Virus record (IMG/VR): IMGVR_UViG_3300044970_000702
Location: 1 to 43,437 of that record
DNA: 43,437 bases
Direction: 5' to 3' (one strand)
Source: a virus
Shown here: positions 37,942-43,437 of the stretch, piece by piece
Layout of the letters: every line of letters begins with the position of its first letter
Position numbering within the stretch: position 1 is the stretch's first letter
Notes under the pieces: model-generated
What the model saw: only the letters and a program-made list of their open reading frames with translations
Database searches by the model: none
Told to the model about the DNA's origin: nothing
Position numbers and translations under genes: made by a program

Positions 37942-38606
37942 CGCCTCTCATAACTGAGTTTGTAAGGGTCACCAAGGATGCTGAACGGTGGACTTGGTTT
38001 GATGTGGGAAGCATTCCAGAACTTGTGGAGGCATTGCTTGATGATGAATTATTTGCTATGCCATATCCACGCACCGCGTTTTGCGGCGTTGATGTGGACG
38101 GAAGTAAGTTTTGCGTGGCGCTGATTACTGGTGACAACCATGTAAGCGTAGCCGGCAGGTATGACACCGGCAAATTCCCCGCAATCATCAAGCCATTTTC
38201 TTACATAAACACCGACGAAGGGATACGCATCTACGGAGGAGAAGGCATGGAGCCTCCTCCTCGGGCGCATTACCTACCAGTCATCGCGCTCGTCAGTCGT
38301 TTCGCACAAAGCCTAAACGCTGTGACGCAAACGGCGTATTTGCCGACGCCCAAAAAGTCCCTTCTGAATGCCGCTCGTGCCGCCAAGGGGAAGCCATTGG
38401 CGTTGTTTGATTGGCACACCGTTGAGATTGCGCCCAGAAAACCCAAGAGCGAGCCGCAGGGCGGGACCCACGCATCACCAAGATTGCATGACAGGCGCGG
38501 TCATTGGCGCATCTGTAAGGGCGGCAAAAAGGCTTGGGTCAAAGCCTGCAAGGTTGGTGACGCCAGCAAAGGCGTTGTGTTCAAGGACTATGAGGTGAAA
38601 GTATGA
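37938..38606 (+). CDS. Conserved accessory protein with basic C-terminal motif
   Basis: From ATG 37938 the product is 222 residues. The N-terminal part (AERWTWFDVGSIPELVEALL) is alpha/beta; the C-terminus carries THASPRLHDRRGHWRICKGG then KKAWVKACKVGDASKGVVFK, a motif I know from many phage and prophage proteins. Its role is not known to me, though the basic, cysteine-containing end suggests nucleic acid binding. Confidence 0.7.
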   Translation: MTPLITEFVRVTKDAERWTWFDVGSIPELVEALLDDELFAMPYPRTAFCGVDVDGSKFCVALITGDNHVSVAGRYDTGKFPAIIKPFSYINTDEGIRIYGGEGMEPPPRAHYLPVIALVSRFAQSLNAVTQTAYLPTPKKSLLNAARAAKGKPLALFDWHTVEIAPRKPKSEPQGGTHASPRLHDRRGHWRICKGGKKAWVKACKVGDASKGVVFKDYEVKV

Positions 38607-38917
38607 CCACCATGCAGATTGACCGCGCCGTGGTTGAGCAGGCGCTGGATGCGTTGGAGAGTTATGCGACGCATAGGCCGCTTCCCGGACGTTGCCCAGT
38701 CAGGGACGTTGAATACGCCCTGCGCACCGTGCTGGCAGAGCCCGAAACCTGCACATGGCAGCAAGACGGCGACAGTGATTCAGGCCTGTATGCCACATCG
38801 TGCCGCCACTACTTCAACCTTGAAGACGGCACGCCGGAAGACAACAAGCTGGCGTGGTGCTGCTACTGCGGTAAGAAGCTGGCGCAGGAACTGATTACGG
38901 AGGACGGCGATGAGTGA
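38603..38917 (+). CDS. Zinc-binding accessory protein
   Basis: The 104-residue protein has a helical start (VVEQALDALESYATHRPLPG) and cysteines in ETCTW, ATSCRHYF and WCCYCGKKL, a probable zinc site of the type seen in small phage proteins with CxxCGKK. Coupled to its neighbours. Function unknown. Confidence 0.7.
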   Translation: MTTMQIDRAVVEQALDALESYATHRPLPGRCPVRDVEYALRTVLAEPETCTWQQDGDSDSGLYATSCRHYFNLEDGTPEDNKLAWCCYCGKKLAQELITEDGDE

Positions 38918-39311
38918 CTTGAGAGCCGCCGCCCAGCGGGCGCTGGAGGCGCTGGAGAACTGCTCCAGCGAGTATGGGCACAGGTGCAACCGCTGCGACA
39001 GCGAGGTTGACGAAGGAGGCAAGGTTGCTTCCGCCCTCCGCGCCGCGCTGGCGCAGCAGGATGAGCCCGACCTCTCTCGTTGCCCCCAATGCAACGGCCC
39101 CGCCGACAACGGTTTCGACCGCAGCATCCCGCCAAACCCTTACCTTTGCACGAAGTGCATGGCCGAGCCGGTGGAGCCGGTGGTGACGCTGACCGCTCAG
39201 CGCGATGCGCTGCTGGAGGCGTTGAAGTTTGTGATCCGTGGAGTGCCCGACACATGGGAAGGCGTGCAGAAAGCTCGCGCCGCAATCAAGATGGTGGAGG
39301 GAACCAAATGA
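38910..39311 (+). CDS. Zinc-ribbon accessory protein
   Basis: The 133-residue protein has a helical start (AAAQRALEALENCSSEYGHR), CNRC, then CPQC and CTKC, so one or two zinc ribbons are likely. A second helical part (ALLEALKFVIRGVPDTWEGV) follows. It shares its alternation of ALEALEN helix and zinc ribbon with the previous gene, so the two may be paralogues. Confidence 0.7.
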   Translation: MSDLRAAAQRALEALENCSSEYGHRCNRCDSEVDEGGKVASALRAALAQQDEPDLSRCPQCNGPADNGFDRSIPPNPYLCTKCMAEPVEPVVTLTAQRDALLEALKFVIRGVPDTWEGVQKARAAIKMVEGTK

Positions 39312-39490
39312 TCGACGCAACAAAGATCCAATGCCTCACGACGGCAAACTGGCTGAAAGGCTACGCATCCACACTGGACGCCGATCTACACTCGGCGCTC
39401 ATCCACAGACTCAACCAAGCATCGCAACTGCTGCAACAGGTGTGGAATGAGTACGAAAGAGCGCAAGGGGAAACACATGAACCGCGATGA
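39308..39490 (+). CDS. Small helical protein
   Basis: ATG 39308 gives 60 residues, MIDATKIQCLTTANWLKGYA then LHSALIHRLNQASQLLQQVW. Helical throughout, and coupled by ATGA to the previous gene. The frame from 39080 is a shadow of that gene. No family recognised. Confidence 0.6.
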   Translation: MIDATKIQCLTTANWLKGYASTLDADLHSALIHRLNQASQLLQQVWNEYERAQGETHEPR

Positions 39491-39770
39491 CATTCTCCGC
39501 ATGGCGCGGGAGGCTGGGTTGACCTCTGTTATAGACGCACACCACAAAGAGTACGGAAGCGGGGCGTTCGATTTGTCGTTGTACGAAGAGGTAACGCGCT
39601 TCTCCGCTTTTGTCGCCGCTGCCGAGCGTGAGGCGTGTGCGAAGGTGTGTGAGGACATTGAAGAGGCATACCAACGCCAAGAAAGCATACGCTACCCAGC
39701 ACTGAGAACAGACGCCGAAACAGGGTCTGGGGAATGCGCCGCCGCCATCCGCGCAAGGGGGATCAAATGA
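39477..39770 (+). CDS. Small conserved phage protein (MNRDDILRMAREAG type)
   Basis: ATG 39477 gives 97 residues beginning MNRDDILRMAREAGLTSVID, with FSAFVAAAEREACAKVCEDI and AAAIRARGIK at the end, all common in phage accessory proteins. An in-frame ATG at 39447 would add ten residues but lies deeper in the previous gene. No function is known. Confidence 0.7.
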   Translation: MNRDDILRMAREAGLTSVIDAHHKEYGSGAFDLSLYEEVTRFSAFVAAAEREACAKVCEDIEEAYQRQESIRYPALRTDAETGSGECAAAIRARGIK

Positions 39771-40129
39771 GCGACAGGGAAATGCTGGAGTTTGCCGCGA
39801 AGGCGGCGGGGCTGCGTGTTGGCTTTGAACCCGATGGAAAAGAGCGAGGCAGGCATGACCTGTACTGGAGCAACGTCCATCACCAACTCGCATGGCACGG
39901 CAAGAGTGCAGGCTCCAAATACCCGAGACCGGTCTTCTGGAACCCCCTCGCCGACGACGGCGATGCGCTGCGGTTGGCGGTGCGGCTCAACATCCCGGTG
40001 TTCCCTTACGAAGACGAAACCAGCACCGGCACCATCGGTGTTCGCGCTAAAAACTGGGGGAGCAAGGAGGCAAACACCCGCCGCGCCATCGTCCGCGCTG
40101 CGGCAGAGATTGGGAGGAGCATGACATGA
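39767..40129 (+). CDS. Conserved phage accessory protein
   Basis: From ATG 39767 the 120-residue product reads MSDREMLEFAAKAAGLRVGF, then FWNPLADDGDALRLAVRLNI and NTRRAIVRAAAEIGRSM. The LADDGDALRLAVRL and RRAIVRAAAEIG elements are a common small phage family. Coupled by ATGA to neighbours. Function unknown. Confidence 0.72.
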   Translation: MSDREMLEFAAKAAGLRVGFEPDGKERGRHDLYWSNVHHQLAWHGKSAGSKYPRPVFWNPLADDGDALRLAVRLNIPVFPYEDETSTGTIGVRAKNWGSKEANTRRAIVRAAAEIGRSMT

Positions 40130-40374
40130 TAGGCTTCGGCCCCGTGCCCCTAAAACGCGAAGGCGCAATAGCGGATCCCGACGAATACACCTGGGAATGT
40201 AACCTTGACGAGTGCGCCGATTGCCGCAAGCATTACCTTGAGTGGAAACAGAAGTATCTTGAACAGGAGCGACAGCATGACCCGCGAACAACACCTCAAC
40301 ATCCTCATCCTGATCAGCGCCTTGGAGTCGCTGATGTTGGCGCACAAAGTGCCGTTTCCGGCGGGGCTGTCTGA
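40126..40374 (+). CDS. Small protein with cysteine pair
   Basis: The 82-residue frame starts MIGFGPVPLKREGAIADPDE and has CNLDECADCRKHYLEW, a plausible zinc or metal site. Its last 33 residues overlap the next gene and look less protein-like (QHPHPDQRLGVADVGAQSAV), so the real protein may be shorter in effect. Confidence 0.55.
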   Translation: MIGFGPVPLKREGAIADPDEYTWECNLDECADCRKHYLEWKQKYLEQERQHDPRTTPQHPHPDQRLGVADVGAQSAVSGGAV

Positions 40375-40426
40375 AGACCTCGATCTGGTTACAGAGGCGC
40401 TCCGGGAGGCAGTGCTGAAAGAATGA
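40277..40426 (+). CDS. 49-residue helical protein
   Basis: ATG 40277 gives MTREQHLNILILISALESLM then LAHKVPFPAGLSEDLDLVTE. It is helical with an internal PAGLSED turn and ends EALREAVLKE. GGAG lies upstream. It overlaps the end of the previous frame by 98 bases. Confidence 0.55.
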   Translation: MTREQHLNILILISALESLMLAHKVPFPAGLSEDLDLVTEALREAVLKE

Positions 40427-40472
40427 TTTTTCTCAAAATCTTGCTGCGGCGCGATTTATTAGAGGAGCATAA

Positions 40473-40706
40473 ATGAATTTAACACCATGGTTTCTTGGAA
40501 ACACACATCCCATCAGGCCGGGGGTGTATCAGAGAGACTTTGGCCGTGAACGAAAATATGCCTACTGGGATGGACAGCACTGGCTATGGGGGGCTGCGAC
40601 TCCAGAAAGGGCTGTTGAAACAGAAGGGTTTTCCGCCGTCCAGCTTCAGCTTGTCTCTGTTCTCTGGCGTGGACTGATGGAGGAATCAAATGACCCTGCC
40701 ATATGA
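40473..40706 (+). CDS. Small aromatic-rich protein
   Basis: ATG 40473, with AGAGGAG upstream, gives 77 residues, MNLTPWFLGNTHPIRPGVYQ then KYAYWDGQHWLWGAATPERA. The PGVY...YWDG-x-HW pattern is a beta fold common in phage proteins. It follows a short AT-rich gap (40427-40472) that could hold a promoter. Confidence 0.68.
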   Translation: MNLTPWFLGNTHPIRPGVYQRDFGRERKYAYWDGQHWLWGAATPERAVETEGFSAVQLQLVSVLWRGLMEESNDPAI

Positions 40707-40899
40707 CATTGCCCGCTGCCTCGGCACCAAGAAGGCAGAATGCGAAGACTGCCTACGCAGGACTTCCCCGCCCGGCCCATGGCAATCATGGATAGCGGCC
40801 CGGTATTCCACAACCCCATGCAAATCAAGGATTGCCAGTGAGGTGCCCGAAATGTCAGAAGGAAGGAAAAAGCCCAGTCTTGGAAAGCCGCCCGCATGA
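40690..40899 (+). CDS. Small cysteine-containing protein
   Basis: The 69-residue protein begins MTLPYDIARCLGTKKAECED and has CLRRTSPPGPWQSWIAARYS. The D-I-A-R-C-x-G...C-x-x-C-x-R-R-x-x-P pattern is a small phage zinc protein. Its end overlaps the next gene by about 60 bases. Confidence 0.6.
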   Translation: MTLPYDIARCLGTKKAECEDCLRRTSPPGPWQSWIAARYSTTPCKSRIASEVPEMSEGRKKPSLGKPPA

Positions 40900-41020
40900 T
40901 GGGGATGTTTGGAGACGGCGCTACTGCAAGTTCTGTTTCAACGTGTTTGTTTCCCGTGAAACAGCAGAGCCTGGGATGAAGATGCCCCCGGAGACTTGGT
41001 CAAAAAATAGGAAGAAATGA
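40838..41020 (+). CDS. NrdR-like zinc-ribbon protein
   Basis: From GTG 40838, with AAGGA upstream, the 60-residue product is MRCPKCQKEGKSPVLESRPH then VWRRRYCKFCFNVFVSRETA. CPKC, an S-x-V-L-x-S-R-P middle and CKFC closely follow the zinc ribbon of NrdR. The ATP-cone part is missing, so it is a stand-alone ribbon and probably a small nucleic acid binding protein. Confidence 0.65.
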   Translation: MRCPKCQKEGKSPVLESRPHDGDVWRRRYCKFCFNVFVSRETAEPGMKMPPETWSKNRKK

Positions 41021-41274
41021 ACAACAAGCTAAACGCCGCAGAGAGGGAGCACCTACGCAGGGTCAAGGAGCTACCCTGCGGGGTCTGCGGAGCTTCGGGC
41101 CCTTCTGATGCTCATCACATCAAGCAAGGGCTCCAGTACCTCTGCATCCCCCTATGTAGGGACTGTCATCAAGGGAGTTTCAACGGCATCCATGGACAGG
41201 CCAGGATCTGGTCTGTCCTCAAGAAGGATGAGATGACCGTCCTGAACGATGTCATTGCGCGTCTATCATCTTAA
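41017..41274 (+). CDS. Ref-like HNH nuclease
   Basis: The 85-residue protein has LPCGVCGASGPSDAHHIKQG then CIPLCRDCHQGSFNGIHGQA, matching the zinc-stabilised HNH of RecA-dependent Ref nucleases and related phage proteins (C-x-x-C ... A-H-H ... C-x-x-C-H). It would nick or cut DNA during recombination. It is coupled upstream by ATGA. Confidence 0.75.
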   Translation: MNNKLNAAEREHLRRVKELPCGVCGASGPSDAHHIKQGLQYLCIPLCRDCHQGSFNGIHGQARIWSVLKKDEMTVLNDVIARLSS

Positions 41275-41275
41275 T

Positions 41276-42994
41276 ATGAAGTTTGGTTCTGTTTGCAGCG
41301 GTATTGAAGCCGCCAGCGTGGCATGGCACTTGTTGGGCTGGCATGCCTCTTGGTTTAGCGAGATCGAGCCGTTCCCGTCGGCGGTGCTGGCGCATCACTA
41401 CCCGGGCGCGCCCAACTTGGGGGACATGACGACGCTGCCTGATCGCATTCTGTCGGGTGAGGTTGAGGCGCCTGACCTGTTCTGTGGGGGCACGCCGTGT
41501 CAGGCGTTCAGTGTGGCCGGCCTGCGCCGGTCGCTGGATGATGCCCGGGGCAACCTTTCTCTGACCTTCTGCGAGATCGCCGATGCAATTGACCATGTTC
41601 GACTCGCTGGAGGAAAGCCTGCCAGCATCGTCTTCTGGGAGAACGTCCCCGGAGTCCTCAACACTGCCGACAACGCCTTCGGGTGCTTCCTCGGGGCGCT
41701 CGCTGGCTGCGATACCGCCATCGAGCCGCTGGCCGCGACCGGGTGGACCGACGCGGGTGTGGTTGCTGGACCCAGCCGCACAGTCTGCTGGCGTGTCTTG
41801 GATGCCCAATTCTTCGGCTTGGCCCAACGACGCCGCCGTGTGTTCGTTGTCGCGAGTGCTAGAGAAGGGTTCGATTCCGCCGCGGTTCTTCTTGAGTTCG
41901 AAGGCGTGCGCCGGGATTCTGCGCCGAGCCGAGAAGCGGGGGAAGGAGCTACCGGAGGCGCTACGCCGAGCTTTGGAATCCGTAGCGCAAACACAAAGGC
42001 CAACGGATGGGGAATCCAGCGAGAACTGACGCACACACTGGACACGGCGTCGCCTCAGATCGTGGCGCAAGCCTTCGGTGGCGGGCAGAACTGCGCTCAG
42101 ACTGATGTGAGCACGGCGCTGAGTGCCCATCCTGGTGGGTCAAGGCTGGACTTCCAGACGGAGACGTTCGTCGCTCACACCCTGCGCGGCGAAGGGTTCG
42201 ACGCCAGCGAGGACGGCACGGGGCGGGGGACGCCGCTGGTGCCGGTCATGTCCAACGACCCGGCCACAGCCATCTGCGCGAACGAGCAGCGCACCTACAC
42301 CAACGAGGGCAGCAGGTTCCAGCTTCGCAACGTGGTGGCGCAGCCGGTGGGCGTGCTGGCATGGCAGCCCGGCAACGTGACCCGTGGTGCTGGCAGCCCG
42401 CCCAGCGCCGAGGTGTTCCCGACCCTCAAGTCGGATCATGGGCGCGGGGCCAGTGACCAGCAGCCGCATGTGCTGGCGTTCGACACAACGCAGATCACCT
42501 CCGCGGCCAACTACAGCAACCCGAAGCCCGGCGACCCGTGCCACCCTTTGGCGGCTGGGGCGCACGCGCCGGCCATCGCCTTCAGCAGCAAGGACCACGG
42601 CGCCGACGCCACCGCAGACCTCGCGCCCACGCTGCGCGCGATGAACCACGCCGACAGCCACGCGAACGGGGGCGGGCAGATGGCGGTGGCGTTCACCGCT
42701 ACCGGACAAGCGGGAGCCGGGTGGGCGCCGCCGTCGTTCCCTGTAGAGGTTGAACGCGCCCAAACGCTGGACACGCGCCGCGCTCAATCGGTCATGCAGA
42801 ACATGCAAGTCCGTCGCCTTACCCCCACCGAATGCGAGCGCCTGCAGGGCTTCCCAGACGGCTACACCGCCATCCCCTGGCGCGGCAAGCCCGCCAGCGA
42901 GTGCCCTGACGGCCCGCGCTACAAGGCCCTGGGCAACTCCTGGGCCGTGCCGGTGGTGCGGTGGATTGGTCGGCGGATTCATGCGGCTCTATGA
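41276..42994 (+). CDS. C5-cytosine DNA methyltransferase with long central insert
   Basis: From ATG 41276 the product is 572 residues. Motif I is FGSVCSGIEAASVAW (3-17), motif IV GGTPCQAFSVAG with catalytic C75, motif VI WENVPGV (ENV at 122-124) and motif VIII QRRRRVFVVAS (184-194). The C-terminal motifs IX-X are LTPTECERLQGFPDGYT and ALGNSWAVPVVRWIG. Between VIII and IX lie about 330 residues in which short modules with A-x-TL recur (THTLDTAS, AHTLRGEG, FPTLKSDH, APTLRAMN, AQTLDTRR). It would methylate cytosines, most simply to protect phage DNA from host enzymes. It overlaps the second terminase by ATGA. Confidence 0.9.
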   Translation: MKFGSVCSGIEAASVAWHLLGWHASWFSEIEPFPSAVLAHHYPGAPNLGDMTTLPDRILSGEVEAPDLFCGGTPCQAFSVAGLRRSLDDARGNLSLTFCEIADAIDHVRLAGGKPASIVFWENVPGVLNTADNAFGCFLGALAGCDTAIEPLAATGWTDAGVVAGPSRTVCWRVLDAQFFGLAQRRRRVFVVASAREGFDSAAVLLEFEGVRRDSAPSREAGEGATGGATPSFGIRSANTKANGWGIQRELTHTLDTASPQIVAQAFGGGQNCAQTDVSTALSAHPGGSRLDFQTETFVAHTLRGEGFDASEDGTGRGTPLVPVMSNDPATAICANEQRTYTNEGSRFQLRNVVAQPVGVLAWQPGNVTRGAGSPPSAEVFPTLKSDHGRGASDQQPHVLAFDTTQITSAANYSNPKPGDPCHPLAAGAHAPAIAFSSKDHGADATADLAPTLRAMNHADSHANGGGQMAVAFTATGQAGAGWAPPSFPVEVERAQTLDTRRAQSVMQNMQVRRLTPTECERLQGFPDGYTAIPWRGKPASECPDGPRYKALGNSWAVPVVRWIGRRIHAAL

Positions 42995-43437
42995 ACCTCG
43001 CTGAGACCCTGGCCGCGCCGGACGTCCGGGGGGCGCTGAATGCGCTGCCGGCAGACAAAAGGCTGGCGTACTTGTGGCGGGCCCGGTGGCTGCAGCAGGC
43101 GCACGGGCATCAGGTGTTGCCGTCGGGGGACTGGTGGTCGATCTGGCTGATGCTGGCCGGGCGGGGCGCCGGGAAGACCAGGACGGCCGCGGAGCAGGTG
43201 GGCTGGTGGGCCTGGGAGAACCCGGGGACGCGCTGGCTGGTGGCGGCGCCGACGTCGTCTGATGTGCGGGGGACGTGCTTCGAGGGCGACTCGGGGCTGA
43301 TGAGCGTGATCCCTGCGCCGCTGATCGTGGAGTACAACAAGGCGCTTCACGAGCTCCGTCTGACGAACGGGTCGCTGATCAAGGGCATCCCGGCGTCGGA
43401 GCCTGAGCGCTTCCGGGGGCCGCAGTTCCATGGGGGT
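42991..43437 (+). CDS. Terminase large subunit (second of two), partial
   Basis: From ATG 42991 149 codons stay open to the right edge, so the gene is cut by the window. Residues 1-45 are a helical start; Walker A is LAGRGAGKTRTAAE (55-68), and TRWLVAAPTSSDVRGTCF then LRLTNGSLIKGIPASEPERF and RGPQF follow, the adenine- and target-binding parts of the phage terminase ATPase. It has a canonical GxGAGKT site, unlike the deviant one in the first terminase, so it belongs to another branch. It starts by ATGA overlap with the methyltransferase, a typical pairing in other phages. Confidence 0.85.
   Translation, partial: MNLAETLAAPDVRGALNALPADKRLAYLWRARWLQQAHGHQVLPSGDWWSIWLMLAGRGAGKTRTAAEQVGWWAWENPGTRWLVAAPTSSDVRGTCFEGDSGLMSVIPAPLIVEYNKALHELRLTNGSLIKGIPASEPERFRGPQFHGG

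Noticed and set aside
1-43437. Window as a complete circular genome with the second terminase continuing at position 1
   Set aside because: Reading the terminase frame from 43437 into position 1 gives a sequence unlike a terminase, and the fibre would have to leave through the same junction.
42991-43437. Second terminase as a broken pseudogene
   Set aside because: All 149 codons are open with an intact Walker A and natural start; it is only cut by the window edge.
1-43437. CRISPR arrays and tRNA genes
   Set aside because: No regularly spaced repeat with unique spacers and no cloverleaf-like sequence was noticed by eye; the 60-bp and 24-bp arrays have no spacer of CRISPR length.

Overview
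This window is double-stranded DNA from a tailed bacteriophage. The head and connector genes point to a short-tailed (podovirus-like) virus: a P22-type large portal, a P22 gp4-like connector protein, an SU10-like adaptor protein and a very long repeat-built tail fibre. DNA is GC-rich, genes are packed with ATGA/GTGA stop-start overlaps, and sigma70-like promoters and perfect DnaA boxes are visible, so the host is probably a GC-rich proteobacterium. A freshwater betaproteobacterium is only a guess. No tRNA, integrase, DNA polymerase, RNA polymerase or convincing endolysin was seen.

Layout. (1) 1-22.2 kb, all on the minus strand, is the packaging and virion block, read right to left: small terminase subunit, a LexA-like winged helix protein, large terminase, portal, a small conserved protein, a GroES-like protein, scaffold, two head proteins, major capsid protein followed by a clear terminator, then small structural proteins, a run of small basic proteins with glycine/lysine-rich tails, two connector proteins split by an AT-rich HNH endonuclease gene, and finally a fibre of more than 1800 residues that runs off the left edge. 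(2) 22.2-22.5 kb is a divergent control region with two perfect DnaA boxes, a third near-match, and one promoter in each direction; it is the best origin or switch candidate. (3) 22.5-27.9 kb, plus strand, is an operon starting with a SprT-like protein, a MoxR/CobS-type AAA+ ATPase and a VWA protein with an HELLH metal site, followed by small genes including an L7/L12-like protein. (4) 27.9-31.9 kb, minus strand, holds a primase-helicase, a small HNH protein, a possible 2OG oxygenase, a winged-helix-like protein and a RusA-like resolvase. A bidirectional terminator separates blocks 3 and 4. (5) 31.9-36.0 kb, plus strand, is a recombination and nucleotide block: Cas4/RecB-like nuclease, DUF1071-type annealing protein, a protein with an SSB-like acidic tail, DNA-binding proteins and a MazG-like hydrolase. 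(6) 36.1-43.4 kb, plus strand, is a train of small coupled accessory genes, many with zinc-ribbon cysteines, then a Ref-like HNH nuclease, a large C5 cytosine methyltransferase and the start of a second, unrelated-looking large terminase that runs off the right edge.

The two large terminases and the disappearance of a short repeated motif (TGTAAAC or its complement, 27 copies by hand count, last at 35861) both suggest that the part right of about 36 kb has a different history: a mosaic boundary, a second phage, or an assembly join. The most promising unexplained items are that dispersed motif with its one perfect 16-bp palindrome at 27061-27076, the SprT-like/AAA+/VWA-metal operon, and the double terminase. 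All functions are from reading the sequence by eye; no database search was run.
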